Origin: Pseudomonadales bacterium | GTDB lineage: Bacteria; Pseudomonadota; Gammaproteobacteria; Pseudomonadales; Ketobacteraceae | Direction: 5' to 3' | NCBI GenBank assembly: GCA_002708905.1 | Contig: PAPM01000024.1 | Location: forward strand, 224,374-288,373 | Length of the DNA: 64,000 bases | In this document: piece after piece, positions 37,931 through 49,607 of the stretch | Numbering within the stretch: position 1 is the first letter of the stretch | Layout of the letters: each line of letters opens with the position of its first letter | Notes under the pieces: generated by a model | The model's input: only the letters and a program-made list of their open reading frames with translations | Databases searched by the model: none | What the model was told of the DNA's origin: nothing | Translations under genes and position numbers: made by a program

Positions 37931-38667
37931 TGAAACGCGCTACATTAATTCGAACTCTATGGCACTGGCATCGACGTTTAGGGTTGGTGGCCTGTGTGAT
38001 TCTCCTTTTGCTCTCCATTACCGGGATATTGTTAAATCACAGTAGCCAGCTGGGGTGGGATCGTTCACCCATCTCCACGCAGTGGATATTAAGGAGTTAT
38101 GGCTTCCAAGCTCCATCCGAATATCACGGCATTAAGCTTGATCGGTCCTATTGGGTTATCTCGGATAATCAATTGTTCTTGGATGAATCACCGATCGCAA
38201 GCTGTAATACGCCATTACATAGCTTGGTTGCGATGAGCGATTTGGTTGCCGCTGCCTGTCGAGAGCAGGTCATGCTGTTTACGATGGAAGGTGATTTACT
38301 TGAGTCGATCAGCGTTCTGCCTGAACCTAACCTGCAGTCGATGGCGAAACTCGCGGGTAGTGATGTTTTGTTACTACAATACCCTGGTCAACACTATTCT
38401 TTGGATCCCAACTCTCTTGAAGTAAACCCGGTGGCAGAGGTTGCCGTTGAATTTACTTCTTTGGTGCCGGTTCCGCAGCCCATTACGGAAGCGCTTCAGC
38501 AGCAATTTCGCGTTCATGATCTAACCTGGGAGCGGTTCTTCCTGGATGTTCATGCCGGTCGCTGGTTCGGTGGTTGGGGCTGGGTATTAATGGATCTGGG
38601 AGCTTTGTTCTTGCTGCTGCTGGCCATTTCCGGCGTTGTTATGTACACCCTCCGGCGGACCCGTTGA
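37930..38667 (+). CDS. PepSY-associated transmembrane protein
   Basis: The 245-residue protein starts at ATG 37930, overlapping the previous stop. It has a first transmembrane helix at about residues 17-37 preceded by WHWHRRLG (two histidines that could bind haem), a periplasmic domain of about 175 residues, and a last helix at about 217-240. The segment before the last helix (DVHAGRWFGGWGWVLMDLGA) is typical of PepSY_TM proteins. These occur with FMN-binding proteins as putative membrane electron carriers or ferric reductases. The middle domain contains two cysteines (SCNTP and AACRE). It converges on the antiporter gene with a 2-base gap. Confidence 0.8.
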   Translation: MKRATLIRTLWHWHRRLGLVACVILLLLSITGILLNHSSQLGWDRSPISTQWILRSYGFQAPSEYHGIKLDRSYWVISDNQLFLDESPIASCNTPLHSLVAMSDLVAAACREQVMLFTMEGDLLESISVLPEPNLQSMAKLAGSDVLLLQYPGQHYSLDPNSLEVNPVAEVAVEFTSLVPVPQPITEALQQQFRVHDLTWERFFLDVHAGRWFGGWGWVLMDLGALFLLLLAISGVVMYTLRRTR

Positions 38668-38669
38668 TC

Positions 38670-39836
38670 CTAATCCCTACGCAGGCGATCTGAAATCGCA
38701 ATGGGTGTGGGGTAGCGGAAGACCACAATATAGGTGGACATCAAAAAAGTAAGTATTGCTGTGGCCTGAATGACGTGGGCTGCGACAACACCGATCAGCC
38801 CCTGCGCCCCCGCGATGAAAGCAATCAACAATGAGAATTCGCTGGTTTGGCCCAGCCGGAACCCGGCTTCCCATGAAAGATGTTTTGATTCACCTACTGC
38901 CTGCAGAAGCTTGGCGTGAAAAACCGGTTTCAGGACCAATACCAGAGCAGTGATCAACAAACTGGGTAACCAGATTTCACCGACGAGCCCCAAATTGAAC
39001 CCTGCGCCAATGGAGAAGAAAAACAGAATCAGGAAAAAGTCACGCAACGGCTTTAAGTTAGTGGCAATGTACTGGGCGATTGGGCTGTTAGCCAGGCTGA
39101 TACCTGCAATGAAAGCGCCGATCTCAAGAGAAAGCCCAAGTGCTTCAGCGAGTTCGGCCACGCCCAGACACCAACCGATCGCTAACAGAAAAATGTACTC
39201 GTGAAAACGATCAAACTTCATAAGCAGGGGCAGGATAACCCAGCGCACGAAATAGCGGGCGCCCAATAACAAACCAGGCAGCGCAATACCTACCAGTAGC
39301 CAGGCACCCACATCGCCGATATGATCGGTCCCAGACAATAGAATCAGGGTAATGATCGCTAGAATATCCTGGATCAACAGAATCGCTATCAGCACTTCCC
39401 CGGTATGCTTGTGATGCAGCATGGTGGTGGGTAGTAGCTTGATGCCAATGATAGTGCTGGAAAACATCAGGGATACTCCGACCACGCCGGATTCCAGCCA
39501 GCTAAAGCCAAACTGATGACAGATGAGGGTGCCCAGAATACACAGGATCACGCCGCTGGTAACGGTTACCAGGGCGCTGCGACCTATTAATTTGCCAAAA
39601 TTGCGGGGTTGCAGATCCAGCCCCAGCAGGAATAGCAGGAATACGATACCGATATGGCTGATTTGCTCCAGGGTCTTGCTGTCTGATACCAGATCCAAAC
39701 CATAGGGGCCAAACAGTCCGCCCAGCACGATATAACCGATGATCAGTGGCTGTCGGGTGAAAAGAGCAAAAGACGAAATGACCGCAGCGCCGCTGAAGAT
39801 CAGGAATATTGAAAAAACTATGGATTCAGAACCCAT
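38670..39836 (-). CDS. Cation:proton antiporter, Kef/CPA2 membrane domain only
   Basis: The 388-residue integral membrane protein has about 11-12 helices and the CPA2 sodium/hydrogen-exchanger domain. Recognisable segments are QPLIIGYIVLGGLFGPYGL near the start, FLLFLLGLDLQPRNF and EIGAFIAGISLANSP. It ends soon after the last helix, without the C-terminal RCK/TrkA-N domain of KefB/KefC, so gating by glutathione adducts or NADH through that domain is not possible. The ion (K+ or Na+) cannot be told. It lies between the PepSY gene and the arsM-like gene. Confidence 0.85.
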   Translation of the reverse strand: MGSESIVFSIFLIFSGAAVISSFALFTRQPLIIGYIVLGGLFGPYGLDLVSDSKTLEQISHIGIVFLLFLLGLDLQPRNFGKLIGRSALVTVTSGVILCILGTLICHQFGFSWLESGVVGVSLMFSSTIIGIKLLPTTMLHHKHTGEVLIAILLIQDILAIITLILLSGTDHIGDVGAWLLVGIALPGLLLGARYFVRWVILPLLMKFDRFHEYIFLLAIGWCLGVAELAEALGLSLEIGAFIAGISLANSPIAQYIATNLKPLRDFFLILFFFSIGAGFNLGLVGEIWLPSLLITALVLVLKPVFHAKLLQAVGESKHLSWEAGFRLGQTSEFSLLIAFIAGAQGLIGVVAAHVIQATAILTFLMSTYIVVFRYPTPIAISDRLRRD

Positions 39837-39899
39837 TAAGCATCAACCCTAAAACCTTTTTATGCAGTTTAGCAAATTCAATTAGTTTCCGCGGATATT

Positions 39900-40952
39900 T
39901 CAACAGCAACTGCCACCACCGTTGGATGACTCCGTTAAGACCCGGTCATAGGGCAGTGATGTGCCGCAACCCTCGAATATCCCGTAATGGGTATCCCAAC
40001 TTCCGATAAATTCAAAATGGTCTTTGAATCGGGTCTCGTTCAGCATGCGGTAAGTGTTTCCACAGACAGGAAATACCTTTCCTGTTTCAATGAAATGATG
40101 TTTGTCGAGCAGGAAATGCTTGGGGCGATGGGGAATGGTTCCTTTGTAGATTACCGCCTGACCGTAGTCTTCACAGGCGGGTTCCAGATCATCAATCTTG
40201 AACAACCGATAGGTGGCGCTGAAAAATTCGATGTGCCCGATCCTCGCTTCTATGGCGGGATTGTCGATGGTAAGCGGTCGGTCCTCCACCAGGCGGGGAT
40301 CTGCAAATCCGCAGGTCTTGGCCAGGTTGACGAAGTCATTCCAGTACAGCGCTCCGCTAAGACATTCACCATAGAGCAGTGGGTCTGAAACCAACTCCTG
40401 CGGGACCCGCTTGCTGGAATAGACGTCGGAAAAGTACATTTCACCACCCGGTTTCAGCAGACGGTGGGCCTGCTTGAGGACAGCCTCTTTGTCGGGGGAC
40501 AGGTTAATCACACAGTTGGAGACGATAATGTCGAACGAGTTATCCGCCAGGTCCAGTTCATCCAGCTTTTCGATATATCCCTTGAAGAATTGAACGTTGG
40601 GCGCTTGGTAGCCGAACTGCTCCGCATGATAGTCAATGTGAGCATTGGCGATATCAAGCTGCTCATCGGTCATGTCCACGCCCACCACAAAACCGGATTC
40701 ACCTACCAGAGCCGAAAGTGCGTAGCAGTCCCGGCCGGAACCGCTGCCCAGGTCCAGAATGCGCATGCCTGACAGCAGGTCTGGTGCAATCAAACCGCAA
40801 CCATAGTATCGGGTCATCACCTCGTCATGGATTTTGGCAAGAATGGGCTTGAGATAATCCGGTAAGCTTGCGTCTGTGCAGCAGGCGTTGGTCTGCAAGT
40901 CCTGGCTGCTCTGTAATGTCTTACCGTAATAATCTTTCACTTGTTCATGCAT
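39900..40952 (-). CDS. arsM: ArsM-like arsenite S-adenosylmethionine methyltransferase
   Basis: The 350-residue protein has a class I methyltransferase fold with SAM motif ILDLGSGSGRD and the acidic VGVDMTDEQL. The conserved ArsM cysteines are present: a CC pair near the N-terminus (TNACCTDAS), the cysteine of IIVSNCVINLSPDK and that of LYGECLSGALYW. Together they bind As(III). The protein is longer than classic ArsM at the C-terminus and ends in GGGSCC, a cysteine tail that could hand arsenic to the active site. ArsM makes methylated arsenicals, or the dimethylarsenic precursor of arsenosugars. No other ars genes are visible here. A 12-base direct repeat lies just upstream. Confidence 0.82.
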   Translation of the reverse strand: MHEQVKDYYGKTLQSSQDLQTNACCTDASLPDYLKPILAKIHDEVMTRYYGCGLIAPDLLSGMRILDLGSGSGRDCYALSALVGESGFVVGVDMTDEQLDIANAHIDYHAEQFGYQAPNVQFFKGYIEKLDELDLADNSFDIIVSNCVINLSPDKEAVLKQAHRLLKPGGEMYFSDVYSSKRVPQELVSDPLLYGECLSGALYWNDFVNLAKTCGFADPRLVEDRPLTIDNPAIEARIGHIEFFSATYRLFKIDDLEPACEDYGQAVIYKGTIPHRPKHFLLDKHHFIETGKVFPVCGNTYRMLNETRFKDHFEFIGSWDTHYGIFEGCGTSLPYDRVLTESSNGGGSCC

Positions 40953-40968
40953 GATTCTGCTCCACTAT

Positions 40969-40998
40969 GGCTATGAATGCGGTGACGGCTATGAATGC
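40969..40998 (-). repeat. 12-base tandem direct repeat in the arsM upstream region
   Basis: GGCTATGAATGC occurs at 40969-40980 and again at 40987-40998, with an 18-base period. The copies lie 17-46 bases before the arsM start on the minus strand, where an operator or leader would be. Exact tandem half-sites on the same helix face could bind a regulator; an accidental duplication is also possible. Confidence 0.55.
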
Positions 40999-41023
40999 AT
41001 TTTTGTTTATTCACAGGCAAAAG

Positions 41024-41047
41024 AAAAGCCGCACAGAGGCGGCTTTT
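41024..41047 (-). terminator. Terminator after the cysI-DUF934 operon
   Basis: AAAAGCCGC (41024-41032) and GCGGCTTTT (41039-41047) form a perfect 9-bp stem with a 6-base loop. Read on the minus strand it lies 24 bases after the DUF934 stop and ends in a short T-run. Confidence 0.82.
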
Positions 41048-41070
41048 ACAATTTTATATTTTCAACCCGA

Positions 41071-41562
41071 CTATGGGCGACGTTGGTAAATAGGGCGTTT
41101 CTCTAAAGCATCCGCCTGATAGGTAACGGTGAAATCCGACAGCCCATTGAGTGCGTCCTCGATACAGCGATCATCCCGAGGCTCAAAGCTGTTAAATCCG
41201 CAACGTTGCATATAGAACAATTGATCCCTCAGCACGTCGCCACAGGCTCTCAGTTCGCCCCGGTAGCCCAGGCGATCCCGCAGAATGCGTGCCAGAGAAT
41301 AACCCCGGCCATCCCGGAATACAGGAAACTCGATGGCAATCAGGTCTAGGTTATCCAGATGGCTCGCGAGCAGTTCCGGTTCTACGTCGCCGGTAACCTT
41401 GATGCCCACTTTGCCGTCACGATTCGCGAGTTCGGACTGCAGATCATCCAGTATGGCGATATCCACCAGGATATCCCCGTTCGCTGGCAACTGGCCGGGT
41501 TCGCTCACCAGCGTAAAGCTGTCTTCAACAATGGCTCGGTCTTTAATGATTTTACGCGGCAT
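41071..41562 (-). CDS. DUF934 protein associated with sulfite reduction
   Basis: The 163-residue protein is read from ATG 41560-41562 (MPRKIIKDRAIVEDSF); the frame is open further upstream but would lie inside cysI. DUF934 proteins are almost always next to the siroheme sulfite reductase gene in Pseudomonas-type bacteria and are thought to assist sulfite reduction, perhaps as an electron-transfer partner replacing CysJ. Conserved segments are IAIEFPVFRDGRGYSLARILRDR and GDVLRDQLFYMQRCGF. Its first 11 bases overlap the end of cysI, which implies translational coupling. The biochemical role is unproven. Confidence 0.88.
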   Translation of the reverse strand: MPRKIIKDRAIVEDSFTLVSEPGQLPANGDILVDIAILDDLQSELANRDGKVGIKVTGDVEPELLASHLDNLDLIAIEFPVFRDGRGYSLARILRDRLGYRGELRACGDVLRDQLFYMQRCGFNSFEPRDDRCIEDALNGLSDFTVTYQADALEKRPIYQRRP

Positions 41563-43204
41563 AGACTCGCTCCTTGAAGGGATCCATTCCGACACGCTCA
41601 TAAGTGGAAAGGAAAGACTCGCCCTCGATGCGTTTCTCAACATACACATCAATGATCTTGGTGATTACACCGGCGATGTCATTTTCAAAGAAAGATGGGC
41701 CGATAATCTTACCCACCTTGGCATCTCGGCCGGAGCAGCCACCGAGGGACACCTGATAGTACTCTTCGCCTTTTTTGTCGACACCCAGAATACCGATGTT
41801 GCCAATGTGGTGATGACCGCAGGCATTCATGCAGCCGGAGATATTCAGTTCGATATCACCCAGGTCATACAAATAGTCCAGGTCGTCGAATTGACGTTGA
41901 ATCTGCTCGGCAATGGGGATGGACTTGGCATTGGCCAAGGAGCAGAAATCACCACCGGGACAGCAGATGACATCGGTTAAACAGCCGATGTTGGCGGTGG
42001 CGAAGCCCAGTTCCTTCAATTTACCCCAGAGCTCGAACAGCTGGTCCTGGCGCACATCCGCCAACACCACGTTCTGTTTATGGGTGCTGCGAATCTCGCC
42101 GAAGCTGTACTGGTCAGCCAAGTCTGCAATGGCGAACAATTCTTCGGTAGTAACGTCTCCCGGTGCTACGGCTGTGGCTTTAAGGGACAGGGTAACGGCC
42201 ATGTAGCCAGCTTGTTTGTGAGCGGTACAGTTGCGTTTTACCCAGGCATCGAAGCCGGGGTTGGCAGCCCGTTGCTCCACAAGCTCAGCAGGATTGTCGG
42301 CCAGTGTTGCATAGGCCGGAGCGGGGAAGAAGGCCTGCATGCGCGCGACTTCCGCTTCGGGCAGATCCATTTCGGAATCCTTCATGTGGGCCCATTCAGC
42401 TTCCACTTTTTCGCGGAAAGCCTCAACCCCTAACGCTTTAACCAGAATCTTAATGCGGGCCTTGTATTTGTTGTCGCGGCGGCCATAGCGGTTGTAGACG
42501 CGCAATACCGCTTCGAGATAGGACAGCAGGTACTTGGGAGGAAGGGCCTCAGCGACTTTTTCAGCCACAATCGGGGTTCTGCCCAAACCGCCGCCAACCC
42601 AGATATCAAAGGCGGTTTGACCCGCTGCATCCTTCACGATCTCAACACCGATATCGTGGAACTTGATGGCCGCACGATCGGATTCTGACGCATTGACGGC
42701 GATTTTGAATTTGCGGGGTAGATAGGCGAATTCTGGATGGAACGTGCTCCACTGACGAATGATTTCACACCAGGGGCGGGGATCTTCCAGTTCGTCCGTT
42801 GCGACACCGGCAAACTGGTCCGTGGTTACGTTGCGAATACAGTTGCCGCTGGTTTGAATGGCATGCATTTGCACGGATGCCAGCTTTTCCAGAATATCCG
42901 GCACCAACTCCAGAGCAGGCCAGTTGTACTGGATGTTCTGACGGGTACTGAAATGGGCATAGCCTTTGTCGAAATCCCGGGAGATTTCCGCCAACACGCG
43001 CACTTGCGCGCTGTTCAGCATCCCGTAGGGGATGGCCACCCGCAACATGGGGGCGTGACGTTGAACGTAGAGTCCGTTTTGGAGGCGCAGAGCCAGGAAT
43101 TCTTCGTCGGTCAGTTTGCCAGCCAGGAAGCGCTCAGTCTGATTGCGATACTGGGCAACCCGTTCATTCAGCAGTTGCTGATCGTATTCGGTATATGCGT
43201 ACAT
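41552..43204 (-). CDS. cysI: Assimilatory sulfite reductase hemoprotein (CysI type)
   Basis: The 550-residue siroheme [4Fe-4S] enzyme reduces sulfite to sulfide. The cluster cysteines are C415-X5-C421 (ICCPGGDFC) and C458-X3-C462 (SGCMNACGHHH), the same spacing as E. coli CysI. The N-terminal repeat contains HFSTRQNIQYNW and GNCIRNVTTD. No cysJ flavoprotein gene is adjacent, and DUF934 overlaps instead, as in Pseudomonas. A large inverted repeat lies 116-166 bases upstream and may be the CysB site. Nitrite reduction is the main alternative activity in this fold, but the neighbourhood favours sulfite. Confidence 0.93.
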   Translation of the reverse strand: MYAYTEYDQQLLNERVAQYRNQTERFLAGKLTDEEFLALRLQNGLYVQRHAPMLRVAIPYGMLNSAQVRVLAEISRDFDKGYAHFSTRQNIQYNWPALELVPDILEKLASVQMHAIQTSGNCIRNVTTDQFAGVATDELEDPRPWCEIIRQWSTFHPEFAYLPRKFKIAVNASESDRAAIKFHDIGVEIVKDAAGQTAFDIWVGGGLGRTPIVAEKVAEALPPKYLLSYLEAVLRVYNRYGRRDNKYKARIKILVKALGVEAFREKVEAEWAHMKDSEMDLPEAEVARMQAFFPAPAYATLADNPAELVEQRAANPGFDAWVKRNCTAHKQAGYMAVTLSLKATAVAPGDVTTEELFAIADLADQYSFGEIRSTHKQNVVLADVRQDQLFELWGKLKELGFATANIGCLTDVICCPGGDFCSLANAKSIPIAEQIQRQFDDLDYLYDLGDIELNISGCMNACGHHHIGNIGILGVDKKGEEYYQVSLGGCSGRDAKVGKIIGPSFFENDIAGVITKIIDVYVEKRIEGESFLSTYERVGMDPFKERVYAA

Positions 43205-43319
43205 AACTTCGGTTCGTTTTACTGCGTTCCACGGCCTGTAACCACATTAAAATCATGGCTTTAGGCGGTTAATACAGAGGATCGTGCGATTTTGAGGCGA
43301 GCAGGGTACCAGTATGGCT

Positions 43320-43370
43320 TTATTCATAAAAGGAATATTTTGAAATATCAATATATCCATTTATGAATAA
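43320..43370 (-). promoter_or_regulatory. Inverted repeat / candidate CysB site upstream of cysI
   Basis: TTATTCATAAA (43320-43330) and TTTATGAATAA (43360-43370) form a perfect 11-base inverted repeat around a 29-base AT-rich centre. On the minus strand the cysI-proximal arm ends just before CATACT (a 4 of 6 match to -10), so it overlaps the -35 position, as expected for an activator-dependent promoter. CysB sites are AT-rich, often paired half-sites just upstream of -35, and cysB is encoded in this window. Confidence 0.5.
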
Positions 43371-43409
43371 CAAGCATTACCTTGTCGGTGTTTTGCTCAA
43401 TCAAGTTGC

Positions 43410-43655
43410 TTACTTTGCAGCGGAGTCAATGACGCTGTTCACCACAACAATCATAATGACGACGATAGCAACCGCTGCAATGATCCCCATAATAATGAAC
43501 TGAGATGCATCCCCTTGCTTGAAGTCCTGCTGACGATTCTTATCACTTTGGATGCCGAAGATGGCGGCAACAGTGCTTTGTAACAGGCCTAGAAATCCAC
43601 GGCTCTTTGTTTCACCCGGGCTTTGCTGCTGATTTTCCTGTTTTTGTTCAGACAT
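43410..43655 (-). CDS. DUF2970 small membrane protein
   Basis: The 81-residue protein has a polar glutamine-rich N-terminus, the DUF2970 core LLQSTVAAIFGIQSDKNRQQDF, and one C-terminal transmembrane helix (about residues 52-73, starting FIIMGIIAAVAIVVIMIVVV). Its function is unknown. DUF2970 genes are common in beta- and gammaproteobacteria. It lies 32 bases after the MATE gene in the same direction, so it may be cotranscribed with it. Confidence 0.8.
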   Translation of the reverse strand: MSEQKQENQQQSPGETKSRGFLGLLQSTVAAIFGIQSDKNRQQDFKQGDASQFIIMGIIAAVAIVVIMIVVVNSVIDSAAK

Positions 43656-43687
43656 TTAGATTCCTTGCTTCAAAAAACGGTGCCCCT

Positions 43688-45025
43688 TCAAATTTTTATA
43701 CTTGCCCATTGGCGTCCACGCCACTGTCTGGCCATTATGATGGCCTGTAGCAATCGCTGTATCAATTGGAATATCCAGATTCCCAGCAACCCGTAGCCCA
43801 GATATGGTCCCACCAGGAATGCGGTTGGTATAAAGAAGGCCCATTGCAACAATATACTGATTTTCATGACCACTTTGCTGGCGCCGGCACCCAGCAAGGC
43901 CTGTGACAGGATGATTCCGCAGGCGTCCAGGCCAATAAACAATCCGGTAATCCTGACCGGGAGTCGACCGAGCTCGATCAGGGCGGGTTCATGGAAGAAC
44001 AGCCCCAGCACCCATTCCGGCAGCAGGATAAGTGGTAAAGCGATAGCCCAGAGGAAGGCCATGCCAACCAGGGTTATGTTGACCCCCCAGCGATGGGCAT
44101 CTTCGGCATCCTGCCTGCCCAATGCCTGGCTCACCAAAGAGGTGGCGGCCATTCCCAATCCCATGGCGGGCAGGATCAGAAATAGAATGATGGTCACCAG
44201 AACATGGCCCACCGCCAGCTCATGCGTGCCCACTTGGGCAATAATCCAGAACAGCATGGTTAATCCACCGGCAAAGAATACCTGCTGGATGGAATTGGGG
44301 AGGGCAAGCTTGAGGGTGTCCTGGATCTGGTTCCAGCTTGGCAATCCATGGAGGAATCCGTTGACCCGGGCGAAGAGCCAGCATTGAATCCCGTATAGTA
44401 CACTCGCCAGGTAGAGGGCCAAGGTGGTTCCCAGACCGGCTCCCACAACACCCAATTCGGGCAGACCAAAGGCGCCAAAGATAAACCCGTAGCTGAGCAC
44501 CACGTTGGCGATATGCATCACGATCAGCGTTCGCATATAAACAGTAGATCGGTTAACCCCATTCCAGTAACCGCGAAAACTGAAGTTCATACCTAAGGCA
44601 AACAAACCCACGATACGGATGGCGAAGTAATCCGCCGCCATGGGGGACACGTTGGGGTCGTCAATCAGGAACCGCATGATGGGTTCAGCCCCGAAGTAGA
44701 ATATTAAAAACAGCGGTAGGGACAGGACAATGGCAATGGCTAGGCCGGTATTCAGTGGGAAAGCCATTTGCTCGATATTATTCTCGCCCCTGCGGCGGGC
44801 AACCATGGCCTGTACGCCTGCGCCCAGACCGATGACCATAGCCGATGCCAGATAGTTGGTGTTACTGGCCATACCCACCGCAGCCAGCGCATCACTGCCC
44901 AAGTGGGAAACCATCCAGGTATCCACAATATTGAGAATGCTCTGGGAGAGCATACCGGCCATAATGGGCAACGCCAACATCATGATCTGTTGCAAGCGTT
45001 CCCCGGTTGGCCAGTATTGAGTCAT
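43688..45025 (-). CDS. MATE-family multidrug/sodium antiporter
   Basis: The 445-residue inner-membrane protein has about twelve helices in two MatE halves. Marker segments are ALPIMAGMLSQSILNIVDTWMVSHLG at the start, GLGAGVQAMVARRRGE and, in the second half, LPAMGLGMAATSLVSQALG. The family exports cationic drugs or metabolites against Na+ or H+. The substrate is unknown. It begins 16 bases after metH in the same direction. Confidence 0.88.
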   Translation of the reverse strand: MTQYWPTGERLQQIMMLALPIMAGMLSQSILNIVDTWMVSHLGSDALAAVGMASNTNYLASAMVIGLGAGVQAMVARRRGENNIEQMAFPLNTGLAIAIVLSLPLFLIFYFGAEPIMRFLIDDPNVSPMAADYFAIRIVGLFALGMNFSFRGYWNGVNRSTVYMRTLIVMHIANVVLSYGFIFGAFGLPELGVVGAGLGTTLALYLASVLYGIQCWLFARVNGFLHGLPSWNQIQDTLKLALPNSIQQVFFAGGLTMLFWIIAQVGTHELAVGHVLVTIILFLILPAMGLGMAATSLVSQALGRQDAEDAHRWGVNITLVGMAFLWAIALPLILLPEWVLGLFFHEPALIELGRLPVRITGLFIGLDACGIILSQALLGAGASKVVMKISILLQWAFFIPTAFLVGPYLGYGLLGIWIFQLIQRLLQAIIMARQWRGRQWASIKI

Positions 45026-45041
45026 GTTCGTATCGCTAAGT

Positions 45042-48728
<3,687 letters not shown>

Positions 48729-48861
48729 CTTAAAATCAGACTCTTAGAATATTTCATATGGGACAATAGGGGCGTCATTGTAGCAGACTCCTCTTCTATC
48801 ACCGACAATACAAAATTGATTATTTTTCATATTGGTCGGGGAATTATTCAATTTCCGAGCA

Positions 48862-48886
48862 ATACCTGAGTGCTGCACTTGGTTTT
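48862..48886 (+). promoter_or_regulatory. Candidate IscR type-1 site upstream of nfuA
   Basis: The 25 bases at 48862-48886 (beginning ATACCTGAGTG, ending TTGGTTTT) match the E. coli IscR type-1 consensus, written with its degenerate positions, at 18 of 25 by my hand alignment. They overlap a possible -35 (TTGGTT, 48879-48884), followed after 17 bases by TATCCT. This geometry would let [2Fe-2S]-IscR repress nfuA, which starts 51 bases further on. Confidence 0.5.
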
Positions 48887-48937
48887 AGTGGGAAGACCCG
48901 TTATCCTATTGTTGCGCCACGAATTAAAGGTTGAACC

Positions 48938-49537
48938 ATGGCAAATAGCTTTATTACTGTTACCCCGTCTGCCCAGGAGTACCTGGTGGATTTATTGGCC
49001 AAGCAGGACAACGAGGGAATGGGTGTGCGAATTTTCGTCGAGCGTCCAGGCACACCCCATGCCGAGTGCTGTATGGCTTATTGTTCTCATGGCGAAGAAG
49101 AGCCCACGGATACCAAGCTGGAGTTGGAAGGCTTTAATGCTTTCATCGATGCGGAAAGCGTTCCGTTCCTGGAAGATGCCGTGATCGACTATGCGAAAGA
49201 TCGTATGGGTGGCCAGCTAACGTTCCGGGCACCCAAGTCGAAGGTTCCTCAGATTGACGAAAATGCCTCCGTCGAGCAGAAGGTGAATTACATTCTCTAC
49301 AGTGAGATCAATCCGCAACTGGCTGCCCATGGTGGCAACGTGCAGCTGATCGGGCTGGTAGAGGACGACACCGTAGCCGTGCTGAAATTCGGCGGTGGTT
49401 GCCAGGGCTGTGGCATGGTGGATGTAACGCTGAAGGAAGGCATTGAGAAAACCCTGCTTGAGAAGGTCCCTCAATTGAAACGCGTGACCGATGATACCGA
49501 CCATAGCGTCACCGAAAACGCGTACTTCAAGTCGTAG
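48938..49537 (+). CDS. nfuA: Fe-S biogenesis protein NfuA
   Basis: NfuA is a carrier that delivers [4Fe-4S] clusters to targets such as aconitase and lipoate synthase. The 199-residue protein has the degenerate A-type N-terminal domain and the C-terminal Nfu domain with the cluster-binding CxxC at C155 and C158 ([14 protein letters not shown]). The length is close to E. coli NfuA (191). It is divergent from metH and followed by a bidirectional terminator. An IscR-like site lies in its promoter region. Confidence 0.96.
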   Translation: MANSFITVTPSAQEYLVDLLAKQDNEGMGVRIFVERPGTPHAECCMAYCSHGEEEPTDTKLELEGFNAFIDAESVPFLEDAVIDYAKDRMGGQLTFRAPKSKVPQIDENASVEQKVNYILYSEINPQLAAHGGNVQLIGLVEDDTVAVLKFGGGCQGCGMVDVTLKEGIEKTLLEKVPQLKRVTDDTDHSVTENAYFKS

Positions 49538-49560
49538 CGGTTTGTTGGAGCTTGTTAGCA

Positions 49561-49588
49561 AAAAGGCCCGGTAAGCCGGGCCTTTTTT
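49561..49588. terminator. Bidirectional terminator between nfuA and the DAHP synthase gene
   Basis: AAAAGGCCCGG (49561-49571) and CCGGGCCTTTT (49576-49586) form an 11-bp stem with a TAAG loop, followed by a T-run on the plus strand and a shorter one on the minus strand. Confidence 0.92.
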
Positions 49589-49607
49589 GTTGTCCTGGAG
49601 AAAACAA

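Noticed and set aside
48729..48861. Cobalamin or SAM riboswitch before metH
   Set aside because: No B12-box or SAM-riboswitch core was found in the 209-base metH-nfuA gap.
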